From Roseateles_E cavernae (GTDB lineage: Bacteria; Pseudomonadota; Gammaproteobacteria; Burkholderiales; Burkholderiaceae_C), in contig NZ_JBDPLH010000003.1 of assembly GCF_040187885.1 (NCBI RefSeq), forward strand, positions 434,001 to 498,000: a stretch of DNA of 64,000 nucleotides, written 5' to 3'. The first letter of the stretch is position 1. The number at the start of each line of letters is the position of its first letter. The notes under the pieces were generated by a model. It ran no database searches. It was not told where the DNA came from and saw only the letters and a program-made list of their open reading frames with translations. Positions 26,728 through 34,866 of this stretch are shown here, in pieces. Both the position numbers and the translations under genes were made by a program.

Positions 26728-27886
26728 ATCCCTGCCCTTTCTGCCTTTTGCCCTACCCGAGATCGGCGAAGACGAGATCGCCGAGGTGGTCGACACCTTG
26801 CGCTCCGGCTGGGTCACGACCGGGCCGAAGGCGCGCCGCTTCGAGCAGGCCTTTGCCGAGTTTCTCGGTGAGCCGCAGATCGAGTGCATCGCGGTCAACT
26901 CGGCCACCGCCGGCCTGCATCTGGCGCTGGAGGCGCTGGGCATCGGCCCCGGCGATGAGGTCATCACGACCACGCACACCTTCACCGCGACGGCCGAGGT
27001 GGTGCGCTATCTGGGCGCCGATGTGGTCTTGGTTGACATCGATCCGAAGACGCTGAACATCGACCCGAAACTGGTCGAGGCCGCGATCACACCGAAGACC
27101 CGCTGCATCATCCCGGTCCACTATGCCGGCCTGGCGGTGGACATGATTGCGATCCTGGACATCGCGCGCAAGCATGGGCTGCGCGTCGTCGAGGATGCGG
27201 CGCACGCGCTGCCGACCACCCTGGAGAAAGAGCTGATCGGCACGATGGGCAGCGATGCCACGGTGTTCAGCTTCTACGCCAACAAGACCATGACCACCGG
27301 CGAGGGCGGCATGCTGGTGACACGCAATGCCGAGCTGGCCAAGCGCGCCAAGGTGATGCGCTTGCATGGCATGAACCGCGACGCCTTCGATCGCTTCACC
27401 GCCAAAGTGCCGAGCTGGTACTACGAGATCGTCGCGCCCGGCTTCAAGTACAACCTGACCGACATCGCCGCGGCACTGGGCCTGCACCAGCTCAAGCGCA
27501 TCCCGACCTTCCAGGCGCGGCGCGAGCTGATCGCCCAGGCCTACAACGACGCTTTCGCTGACCTGCCGCTGATCCCGCCGCCGCAGCCCATTGAGGGCGA
27601 CACGCACTCCTGGCATCTTTATGTGCTGCGACTGAGCGAGGAGCTGGAGATGGAGCGCGATGTCTTTATCGAGCGCATGTATGCCGCTGGCATCGGCTGC
27701 AGCGTGCACTACATCCCGCTGCATCTGCACCCCTACTGGCGCGACCGTTACGGCCTGCGGCCCGAACAGTTCCCGCACTCGCAAAAAGCCTTCGAGCGCA
27801 TGGTCAGCATTCCGCTCTACACGGCGATGACCGATGCCGACGTGCAGCGGGTGATACGCGCCGTGCGCGAGATCGTGCTGGGCTGA
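26720..27886 (+). CDS. PLP-dependent sugar aminotransferase (PglE/DegT type)
   Basis: A 388-residue DegT/DnrJ/EryC1/StrS aminotransferase. PLP Lys189 lies in FSFYANKTMTTGEGG and VEDAAHALPT provides the ring-stacking region. Together with the 4,6-dehydratase at 28516 and the PglC-like transferase at 27905 it suggests synthesis of a UDP-4-amino-4,6-dideoxy-GlcNAc (bacillosamine-type) sugar, which would also be the entry to legionaminic acid. That pathway assignment is inferred from context. Confidence 0.87.
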   Translation: MSESLPFLPFALPEIGEDEIAEVVDTLRSGWVTTGPKARRFEQAFAEFLGEPQIECIAVNSATAGLHLALEALGIGPGDEVITTTHTFTATAEVVRYLGADVVLVDIDPKTLNIDPKLVEAAITPKTRCIIPVHYAGLAVDMIAILDIARKHGLRVVEDAAHALPTTLEKELIGTMGSDATVFSFYANKTMTTGEGGMLVTRNAELAKRAKVMRLHGMNRDAFDRFTAKVPSWYYEIVAPGFKYNLTDIAAALGLHQLKRIPTFQARRELIAQAYNDAFADLPLIPPPQPIEGDTHSWHLYVLRLSEELEMERDVFIERMYAAGIGCSVHYIPLHLHPYWRDRYGLRPEQFPHSQKAFERMVSIPLYTAMTDADVQRVIRAVREIVLG

Positions 27887-27904
27887 GCTGATGGCTGAAT
27901 CGTG

Positions 27905-28498
27905 ATGCTCAAGCGGCTGGTCGACATCCTGCTGTCCGCGTTGGGCCTGGCCTTGCTGGCACTGCCTTTGCTGGCGATCGCGCTGTGGATCAAGCTCGAT
28001 TCGCATGGGCCGGTGTTGTTCCGCCAGCAGCGGGTCGGGCGTTTCGGCCGACCCTTCATGATCCACAAGTTCCGCACGATGGCCGTGGATGCGCCGGCGC
28101 GCGGCCCGCAGATCACCGTCGGCGCCGATCCACGCATCACCCGCGCGGGCCAGGTCTTGCGCCGCACCAAGCTCGACGAACTGCCGCAGCTCTGGGATGT
28201 GCTGCGCGGCGCGATGAGCCTGGTCGGGCCGCGGCCCGAGGTGCCCAAGTATGTGGCGCTGTATCCCGACGAGATGCGCGAGCTGCTGCTGTCGGTGCGG
28301 CCGGGCATCACCGACCTGGCCTCGCTGCAGTACCGTGACGAGAGCGCGGTGCTGGCGGCTGCGGCCGACCCGGAGCGTGCCTATGTCGAGCAGGTGCTGC
28401 CGGCCAAGCTGGCGCTCTCCAGCCGCTATGTGCGCGAAGCCACGCTGCTCGGCGATCTGCGCCTGATATTGGCCACCCTGTCTGCGCTGCGGCGCTGA
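27905..28498 (+). CDS. Initiating sugar-phosphate transferase (PglC/WcaJ-type)
   Basis: A 197-residue monotopic phosphoglycosyl transferase, the small PglC-like form without the extra N-terminal helices. It has the re-entrant membrane helix (ILLSALGLALLALPLLAIALW), LFRQQRVGRFGRPFMIHKFRTM and the catalytic Asp-Glu pair in TKLDELPQLWDVL, then SLVGPRPE. It would place the first sugar phosphate on undecaprenyl phosphate. A GTG one codon earlier (27902) is an alternative start. A second initiating enzyme is encoded at 57234. Confidence 0.9.
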   Translation: MLKRLVDILLSALGLALLALPLLAIALWIKLDSHGPVLFRQQRVGRFGRPFMIHKFRTMAVDAPARGPQITVGADPRITRAGQVLRRTKLDELPQLWDVLRGAMSLVGPRPEVPKYVALYPDEMRELLLSVRPGITDLASLQYRDESAVLAAAADPERAYVEQVLPAKLALSSRYVREATLLGDLRLILATLSALRR

Positions 28499-28515
28499 GG
28501 TTTGAGAAAGATCCG

Positions 28516-30378
28516 ATGTTCTGGTTGTCACTCGACGGTTTTCTGACCCGCATCCGCCCCTACCGCCAGGGCCTGTCCCTGCTGCTGGACGCGGCCGTGG
28601 TCGCGCTGGCCTGGCAGGCCACCTATCTGTTCCGTCTCGGCTTCGAACGCTGGATCTCGGCGCGACCGAGCTACGACCACTGGGTGCTGCTGGGTCTGGT
28701 GATGCTCTATGCAACGGTGCTTTGGGTGCTGCGCGTGCCCAAGGGCATGTGGCGCTTCAGCGGCTTTGGCGAGGTCAAGCGCCTGGCCTTGGCCTGCGCG
28801 GTGGCCGGCGCGATCGCGGCCGTGATCGTGTTGATGGCCCAGCTGAGCAAGGTGCCGCGCGCGGTGCTGGCCCTGCATCCGGTGTTCTGCCTGATCGGCC
28901 TGGCGATGATGCGCCTGGGCTACCGCATGCTTTACGAGCATATGCGCGGCCGCATCAGCGGCAGCTCGGTCGAGTCGCACCGTGTGCTGGTGATGGGCGC
29001 CGGGCAGGCCGGCCGCATCCTGGTAGCCGGCATCCAGCACCAGGGCTGGGTCGTGGTCGGCTGGCTCGATGACGATGACGCCAAGCGCGACTCTCGCGTG
29101 GCTGGCATCCCGGTGCTGGGCAGCCTTGAAGATGTGGGCCGACTAGCCGCCTTGCATGGCATCACCCACTTGATCGTCGCAATGCCCTCGGCCGCACCCG
29201 ACAAGCGCCGCCGTGCGCTGGACTTGGCCGGTGGCACTGGCCTCCATGTGCTGACCGTGCCCAGCAGCGCCGAGCTGATGCAGGGCAGCAAGGTCGACCA
29301 GCTGCGCGATATCGAGCCCGAGGACTTGCTGGGCCGCGAGCCCGTGGTGCTCGATGAGGGCGGCATCAGCGAGTGCATCAACGGCAAGGTCGTGCTGGTC
29401 ACCGGCGCCGGCGGCTCGATCGGCTCCGAGCTGTGCCGCCAGGCGGCGCGCTACGGTCCCTCGAAGATCGTGCTGTACGAACTCAGCGAGTTCGCGCTCT
29501 ATACCATCGAGCAGGAGCTGTCAGAAAAGTTCCCCCACATCCCGCTGGTGCGCCTGGTTGGTGACGTGAAAGACCTGGAGCATCTGCGATACGTCTTCGG
29601 AAAGTACAAGCCGCAGATCGTGTTCCATGCGGCGGCGTACAAGCATGTGCCGTTGATGGAGGAGGAGAATGCGTGGGGATGTCTAAGAAACAACATCCTG
29701 GGAACCCATCGTGCGGCATTGGCGTCGATCGAGGCGGAAGTTGAGCGGTTTGTATTGATCTCTACCGACAAGGCGGTGAATCCAACCAATGTCATGGGCG
29801 CGAGCAAGCGCGCGGCGGAGATGGCGCTTTCCAGTCTCGCCGGCCGTGGGGGACGGACCAAGTTGGTGGCAGTACGATTTGGGAATGTGTTGGGCTCAAG
29901 CGGGAGCGTGATCCCAAAATTCAAGGAGCAATTGGCCAGGGGCGGACCTCTGACTGTCACCCATCCCGATATCACGCGTTACTTCATGACGATTCCAGAG
30001 GCCGCTGGCTTGGTGCTGCAAGCGGCAGCCGTGGCGGACAATGGGCAGGTCTATGTACTCGACATGGGCGAGCCCGTACGCATCCTAGATTTGGCGCGCA
30101 ATCTGCTGTTGTTGAGTGGTCAGCGTGACAATGGTGTGACAATCGAGTTCACGGGGTTGAGACCGGGAGAGAAGCTTTTTGAAGAGTTGCTGGCCGATGC
30201 CGACCTGACTCTTTCCTCACCTCATCCGAGACTGCGGATTGCGCGATTGCGGGATACGGTTTCTGATAAATGGCTACATGAGCTTACGACTTGGCTTGAG
30301 CATGTGGAAATCGATGTAGAGGTGGTGTCGGTGCGGCAGCGCCTAGGCAGCTTTGTGCCGGAATACTTTGCCCGCTGA
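28516..30378 (+). CDS. UDP-GlcNAc 4,6-dehydratase, WbpM/PglF/CapD-like, mosaic gene
   Basis: A 620-residue membrane nucleotide-sugar dehydratase. Four N-terminal TM helices (residues 17-135) precede a Rossmann CoA-binding-like domain (VLVMGAGQAGRILVAG) and the catalytic SDR domain (VLVTGAGGSIGSEL near residue 295). The SDR YxxxK is MxxxK here (MGASK), as in WbpM and PglF, with STDKAVNPTN just before it. Product is probably UDP-2-acetamido-4-keto-2,4,6-trideoxy-glucose. Codon use changes abruptly near 29520: GC-rich third positions before, mixed after, so the gene spans a recombination boundary. Confidence 0.93.
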   Translation: MFWLSLDGFLTRIRPYRQGLSLLLDAAVVALAWQATYLFRLGFERWISARPSYDHWVLLGLVMLYATVLWVLRVPKGMWRFSGFGEVKRLALACAVAGAIAAVIVLMAQLSKVPRAVLALHPVFCLIGLAMMRLGYRMLYEHMRGRISGSSVESHRVLVMGAGQAGRILVAGIQHQGWVVVGWLDDDDAKRDSRVAGIPVLGSLEDVGRLAALHGITHLIVAMPSAAPDKRRRALDLAGGTGLHVLTVPSSAELMQGSKVDQLRDIEPEDLLGREPVVLDEGGISECINGKVVLVTGAGGSIGSELCRQAARYGPSKIVLYELSEFALYTIEQELSEKFPHIPLVRLVGDVKDLEHLRYVFGKYKPQIVFHAAAYKHVPLMEEENAWGCLRNNILGTHRAALASIEAEVERFVLISTDKAVNPTNVMGASKRAAEMALSSLAGRGGRTKLVAVRFGNVLGSSGSVIPKFKEQLARGGPLTVTHPDITRYFMTIPEAAGLVLQAAAVADNGQVYVLDMGEPVRILDLARNLLLLSGQRDNGVTIEFTGLRPGEKLFEELLADADLTLSSPHPRLRIARLRDTVSDKWLHELTTWLEHVEIDVEVVSVRQRLGSFVPEYFAR

Positions 30379-30398
30379 CTGGATAACAGAGAAAACCA

Positions 30399-30611
30399 AT
30401 GACTAGGATGCGACAGCTAACGAAACTAAACCGCACCGGCTTGGCGATCAGCATGTGCTTTGCTCCTCTGAGCGCCTTTGCTTATGTTGATCCGGGCAGC
30501 GGTATGTTGATCTGGCAAGGTCTGCTGGCCTTGCTCGGCGCAGTCCTGATCTTCATGCGAAACCCTATCGAGGCAATTAAGCGGCTTCTGTCGCGCTTCA
30601 AGCGCAAATGA
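30399..30611 (+). CDS. Small membrane protein with YVDPGSG motif
   Basis: A 70-residue protein with an N-terminal signal-like helix (residues 14-29), the motif YVDPGSGMLIWQ directly after it, a second hydrophobic helix and a very basic tail (RLLSRFKRK). Small proteins with this motif occur in other polysaccharide loci next to NoeA-like methyltransferases, as here; this is from memory and the function is unknown. Its stop overlaps the next ATG by four bases, so the two are translated together. Confidence 0.75.
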   Translation: MTRMRQLTKLNRTGLAISMCFAPLSAFAYVDPGSGMLIWQGLLALLGAVLIFMRNPIEAIKRLLSRFKRK

Positions 30612-31963
30612 GAGATCCTGCGGCAAGTCTTCGTTTCGAAGATGATCGAGTGATCCGTGACTTGAAATCACCGCTCGGCCCCGATCACTTTCTTCATTCC
30701 GATCTTGCCCGTAAATGGGTAGACCGTGGCGATCTCGTCCAGTTCAAGTTCGAGAGTGACTGCATGGTGATCGGGCGGCGGATTCCCTTCGTGACTCAGC
30801 CCGCCGAGTGGAGTGATGCCCAATTGCATGCCGCAGGGGCTCTGACGTTGCGTCTCCAGGTCGAGGCAGTAGCTGCCGGTTACGACATGAAGGATGCTTC
30901 GGCTTGGAATGTGCTGTTTGACGGCGCGCGCCCGGTGTTCTGTGACCTCATGTCCTTTGATCGCTTACTCAACCGCAAATGGTGGGCGCTGGGACAGTTC
31001 GCCAGGCATTTCATTTTTCCGCTTGTTGCCTCTCGACGCTGCGGTCTCAGCGGTCATGTGGTGCACACCATGTGGCGCGACGGGATGCCTGTCGAGCGAG
31101 CTCGTCAACTCTTCGGCCGTTCAATTTTTCTGACTCGCTATGGCGCGTTGATGCTCGGCGATGGGCGATCAGCGTTGCACTCTGACGTGTCCTCGTTACA
31201 AGGCGGCCCGAGAACTTCCAGCGCGGCGCGCGTCGAAGAGGCTCAAGATTTCCGCAGGCGTGTCCATGCTTCCCTCGGCTGGATGATGGAAGGTCTGTCA
31301 GCTAAGGCTGTCGCATCAACAGGGGCGAGCGGTTGGTCAGGATATCGCGGAGATCGGCCTCACTACAGGGATGCGAGCTTGGTGACAAAGCGGAGCTTGG
31401 TCACCGAATGGATGAGGCATGTGCGTCCAGCTTGGGTGTTGGACCTGGGCTGCAACACGGGCGAGTTTTCGATCATTGCTGCTGAAAACGGAGCGAGAGT
31501 TGTCTCTGTCGACGCAGATCATGACAGTATTGCCACCTTGTTCCAGGCGCAAGCCAATCAGACTGCGATCCATCCAATGGTGAGCGTACTCGATGACTTA
31601 CGCGGCGGGCGTGGTTGGGCTGCCTCGGAGCATCCGGGCCTTACCGAGCGCCTTGATGGTCGGATGGACTTGGTTATGGTGTTGGCGCTGACTCATCACC
31701 TCGCTGTCGGAGCGGCTGTGCCGCTTGATGCTATAGCCCGATTTGTCTTTAGCTGCTCCCGGGACGCGGCCATCGTCGAACTGATCGAGGCAGAGGATCC
31801 TCAACTCCGTTCTCTTTGCGATCAGCGCCAGCGTGATCCTTCTGAGTTCACCGCCGAGCGCCAGAGAGCTGCCTTCTTAGGCGCGGGGTTCGAGCTGATT
31901 CAGGAAGTTTCGCTGGACGGTGCGATGCGTTCCCTGGTCCTGTTCCGCAAGCTGTCCCGATGA
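30608..31963 (+). CDS. Kinase-like / SAM methyltransferase fusion (NoeA-like)
   Basis: A 451-residue two-part protein. The C-terminal half is a class I methyltransferase with motif I VLDLGCNTGEFS near residues 277-288 and VVSVDADHDS as motif II. The N-terminal half contains DASAWNVLFDG followed by CDLMSFDR, which resembles the catalytic loop and metal-binding Asp of kinase-like folds. Proteins of this layout are called nodulation protein NoeA-like; a role in modifying a polysaccharide is inferred from its position. Both ends overlap neighbours, giving a tight three-gene unit from 30399 to 33375. Confidence 0.75.
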   Translation: MRDPAASLRFEDDRVIRDLKSPLGPDHFLHSDLARKWVDRGDLVQFKFESDCMVIGRRIPFVTQPAEWSDAQLHAAGALTLRLQVEAVAAGYDMKDASAWNVLFDGARPVFCDLMSFDRLLNRKWWALGQFARHFIFPLVASRRCGLSGHVVHTMWRDGMPVERARQLFGRSIFLTRYGALMLGDGRSALHSDVSSLQGGPRTSSAARVEEAQDFRRRVHASLGWMMEGLSAKAVASTGASGWSGYRGDRPHYRDASLVTKRSLVTEWMRHVRPAWVLDLGCNTGEFSIIAAENGARVVSVDADHDSIATLFQAQANQTAIHPMVSVLDDLRGGRGWAASEHPGLTERLDGRMDLVMVLALTHHLAVGAAVPLDAIARFVFSCSRDAAIVELIEAEDPQLRSLCDQRQRDPSEFTAERQRAAFLGAGFELIQEVSLDGAMRSLVLFRKLSR

Positions 31964-33375
31964 CAAACCACCGCACCGGTTTGCTTCGCCATGATGTGGT
32001 GGTGGCGTCGGTCCTGCTAAGTAGCGGACTGGCAGAGTTGACGATGCGTGAAGGCTTCTATCGTGTTTCATCCGAGGCGCCCAGAATCGTCGGGTTGCTG
32101 ATCGTGTGGGCGGCCATCCTGGCATCTGCCGCGTGGGTCAGTGTGTGTCGAATGAGGAGTGGGCAACTGGGGCTTACTCAGTTGGACAGGCGCGGCGGTG
32201 CGTGGGTTGGGCCGATCTTTGTAGGTATAGCTGCGGCGGTCTGGGTTCAGCTTGTGTGTGGTCCGTGGCTAGCGAATGCGCTTGACACTACGCTGGGTGC
32301 AGAACTCGGCCCTTGGCCTGTTCTGTTGGCGCTGATTGTTGGTCTGACCATTGCGGGTGTAAGGTTGCCCTCCCATATGTGGGGCCGACTGCGACGCGGT
32401 ATCGGCGCAGCCGCTGTGATCTTTGTGTTGGCACAGCCAGCTTTGGCCTACTGGTACGCCCGGGACATCATGTGGCCGGGTCCAGCAGAGGAGTCGGATT
32501 CGACGTTAGTGCCGCCTGAAATGCAGGTTTTCGTTCTGCTGGATGAATGGAACGACAAAGCAGCCGGACCGGTCATGGCGGCGATGGCACGTGCGGGTCA
32601 CCCCGTCCACCACCGAGCTTTAACGCCCGTCGGTGATGGTACTGCCAAGGTAGTTCCTTCCATTTTTGCGCGCACGCCGTTCCTCGACGCAAAGCCTTGT
32701 AGCCTCGACACTGTATGTAGTGGCAATCAGGTGCTGGATTTTTCACGTGTCCACGCCAGCCGCCCAGATATTGACATCGTTGGCTTTTATCTTCCCTATT
32801 GCGCCATTCGGGGTTTGCGAAGCTGTCACGTCGCGATGCCCGCATCCCCAGTTTTTGATCTGGAGCGTTGGAAGTGTGCTTTGTTGCGTCGCTCTGCTGC
32901 GGTCGCTCGGCTAGCAGGTGAGCCATGGCATCGCCGTTGTGCCGCACTGAATGGCAATGTATGGTCTGAGCTGGCCTCAGATGTGGAAACACAAATCTGG
33001 AATTCGCCAGTGTGGAAGGACGGTGGTGTGCTTTTTGCCCATGTGCCGTTGCCACACCCGCCTGGCGAAGATCCTTCCCAAGGTTTGGGCTTGCATTACG
33101 CCGCGAATTTGCAGCGAGCGGCACGGTTGATTGGGCAAATGGCGGAGGCACTGGGTCGCGAGCCGACCCGGCGCTTTTCCTTGGTCGTGTTCTCGGATCA
33201 CCCTCTTCGTACATCGATGTGGTGCGGATCGACGCAGTACATGGGAGTGGCCTGTGCCTCAGATGACACGCTGATCGATGATCGAGTACCGTTGCTGGTC
33301 ACCGGTGAAGTGCCTTCCGCTTTCGGGCGCCTGCAAAGCAATCTTGAGGTCTTTGATCTGCTTCGCCATCGTTGA
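31960..33375 (+). CDS. Membrane protein with sulfatase-like (alkaline phosphatase superfamily) domain
   Basis: A 471-residue protein with about five N-terminal TM helices (to residue ~170) and an extracytoplasmic domain. VFVLLDEWND (Asp195-Glu196) near its start and VVFSDHPLR (Asp413-His414) near its end match the metal-binding ends of alkaline-phosphatase-superfamily domains such as LTA synthase and sulfatase. The usual Thr/Cys nucleophile is not obvious, so the domain may be degenerate or diverged. By analogy it could move a phospho-group onto the polysaccharide; this is inference. Last gene of the three-gene module. Confidence 0.6.
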   Translation: MTNHRTGLLRHDVVVASVLLSSGLAELTMREGFYRVSSEAPRIVGLLIVWAAILASAAWVSVCRMRSGQLGLTQLDRRGGAWVGPIFVGIAAAVWVQLVCGPWLANALDTTLGAELGPWPVLLALIVGLTIAGVRLPSHMWGRLRRGIGAAAVIFVLAQPALAYWYARDIMWPGPAEESDSTLVPPEMQVFVLLDEWNDKAAGPVMAAMARAGHPVHHRALTPVGDGTAKVVPSIFARTPFLDAKPCSLDTVCSGNQVLDFSRVHASRPDIDIVGFYLPYCAIRGLRSCHVAMPASPVFDLERWKCALLRRSAAVARLAGEPWHRRCAALNGNVWSELASDVETQIWNSPVWKDGGVLFAHVPLPHPPGEDPSQGLGLHYAANLQRAARLIGQMAEALGREPTRRFSLVVFSDHPLRTSMWCGSTQYMGVACASDDTLIDDRVPLLVTGEVPSAFGRLQSNLEVFDLLRHR

Positions 33376-33427
33376 CTTACGCAAGGTGACCTCTTGTGGT
33401 GAGTGGGACGGATGCCACAGATGGGCT

Positions 33428-33451
33428 GCCCTAGCTGGCACAATCTAGGGC
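33428..33451. repeat. Inverted repeat in the 128-bp gap before the nucleotide-sugar dehydrogenase
   Basis: GCCCTAG and CTAGGGC form a perfect 7-bp inverted repeat with a 10-base spacer. No T-run follows, so it is more likely an operator or an mRNA hairpin than a terminator. The 128-base gap (33376-33503) is one of the larger breaks between plus-strand genes of the locus, so an internal promoter may lie here. Confidence 0.35.
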
Positions 33452-33503
33452 CCTGCAAACTGTCGGTACCGTTGCCGGTCGACTGCTTGTCTCAGTTGCG
33501 CCG

Positions 33504-34811
33504 ATGTCCCCGATCATCCATAGAATGAATTCTCAAGTTGTTGCTGTTGTGGGTCTAGGTTACGTGGGGCTGCCTCTGGTCGTGGAGTTCGGCCGACACA
33601 TGCGCACCATCGGGTTCGACATTGCCCAGACCAAGGTCGAGTCTTGCCAAAAGGGTGCCGATCCGTCTCGGGAACTGACCGATGAGCAACTTCGTCAAGC
33701 CGCTCACGCTGTCTACACCGAAGACCCCGAGCTTCTCCGCGAGGCAGACATCGTTATCGTTGCCGTTCCAACGCCGGTGGACGAAGCTCATATTCCCGAC
33801 TTTGGCCCGTTGATTGGTGCCTCCGCCAGTGTTGGCCGCAATCTCAAAAGGGGGGCGACGGTCATCTACGAATCGACTGTTTATCCGGGGGCCACCGAAG
33901 AGATCTGTATTCCGGTGCTCGAGCGTGAGTCTGGCCTTAAATGGATGCAGGATTTTTTCGTGGCCTACAGCCCAGAGCGCATCAATCCTGGTGATAAGGA
34001 GCATACGCTCACCAAGATTTTGAAAATCGTCTCCGGCGATACGCCTGAAACACTGGATAGGGTGGCCCGGTTGTACGAGACGATCATCGAACCTGGCGTG
34101 CATCGAGCCACCAGTATCCGCGCTGCTGAGGCGGCCAAGGTGATTGAGAACACGCAGCGTGATCTCAATATCGCTTTGATGAATGAATTGGCGATCATTT
34201 TCGATCGCTTAGGAATTGACACTAGCGAAGTTCTTGAGGCTGCAGGTACCAAGTGGAACTTTTTGAAGTTCAGGCCGGGTCTTGTCGGTGGCCATTGTAT
34301 CGGTGTTGATCCTTATTACTTGACCCACAAGGCGGAGATGCTTGGCTACCATCCTCAGGTTATTTTGGCCGGCAGGCGTATCAATGACAGTATGGGTAAG
34401 TTCATTGCCGAGCAGACAATCAAGCAGATGATCGCTAGCGGCAGCAGCATTAAGGGGGCTCGAGTGCACATGCTGGGCCTAACGTTCAAGGAAAATTGTG
34501 GTGATCTGCGGAACTCAAAGGTCATCGACATCATTAGTGAGTTGCAGAGCTACGGCGTAGAAGTCATGGTCACAGATCCCCATGCCGATCAGACGGAAGC
34601 GATGCAAGAGTACGGCGTGCAATTGCATCCTTGGAACTCGTTGCCAAAGGCCGACGCCATAGTGGCTGCGGTAGCGCACGACGAGTTTCAGGGGTTGACG
34701 GAAGACGAGCTGCATTCCAAGTTAGTCGGCGGCGGAGCCTTCATCGACGTGAAGGCTCGGTTTGACAAGGCCCTCCTTCAGGCTCGAGGTGTGAGAGTCT
34801 GGCGACTTTGA
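33504..34811 (+). CDS. UDP-N-acetylhexosamine 6-dehydrogenase (TviB/WbpA type)
   Basis: A 435-residue UDP-sugar dehydrogenase. It has the N-terminal NAD motif VVGLGYVGLP, the central helix region with NTQRDLNIALMNELAIIFD, and the catalytic cysteine in GLVGGHCIGVDPYYL, then GLTFKENCGDLRNSK of the C-terminal domain. The protein resembles TviB/WbpA, which oxidise UDP-GlcNAc to UDP-GlcNAcA, more than UDP-glucose dehydrogenase. That would supply the substrate for WbpB/D/E, which lie 12 kb upstream. ATG 33525 is an alternative start. Confidence 0.88.
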   Translation: MSPIIHRMNSQVVAVVGLGYVGLPLVVEFGRHMRTIGFDIAQTKVESCQKGADPSRELTDEQLRQAAHAVYTEDPELLREADIVIVAVPTPVDEAHIPDFGPLIGASASVGRNLKRGATVIYESTVYPGATEEICIPVLERESGLKWMQDFFVAYSPERINPGDKEHTLTKILKIVSGDTPETLDRVARLYETIIEPGVHRATSIRAAEAAKVIENTQRDLNIALMNELAIIFDRLGIDTSEVLEAAGTKWNFLKFRPGLVGGHCIGVDPYYLTHKAEMLGYHPQVILAGRRINDSMGKFIAEQTIKQMIASGSSIKGARVHMLGLTFKENCGDLRNSKVIDIISELQSYGVEVMVTDPHADQTEAMQEYGVQLHPWNSLPKADAIVAAVAHDEFQGLTEDELHSKLVGGGAFIDVKARFDKALLQARGVRVWRL

Positions 34812-34835
34812 AAGTATTGCCCTGCCGGGACGTTC

Positions 34836-34855
34836 AGCACGGACCGGTCGGTGCT
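34836..34855. repeat. Near-perfect 20-bp palindrome upstream of neuB
   Basis: The arms AGCACGGACC and GGTCGGTGCT differ at one position. It lies 11 bases before the neuB start in a 55-base gap. It could be an operator or a hairpin that affects neuB translation; nothing decides between them. Confidence 0.3.
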
Positions 34856-34866
34856 CGGGAGTACAC

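Noticed and set aside
26753..28714. A 653-codon minus-strand open frame across the aminotransferase and PglC-like genes.
   Set aside because: It spans two well-supported plus-strand genes and their junctions, and shows only antisense composition.
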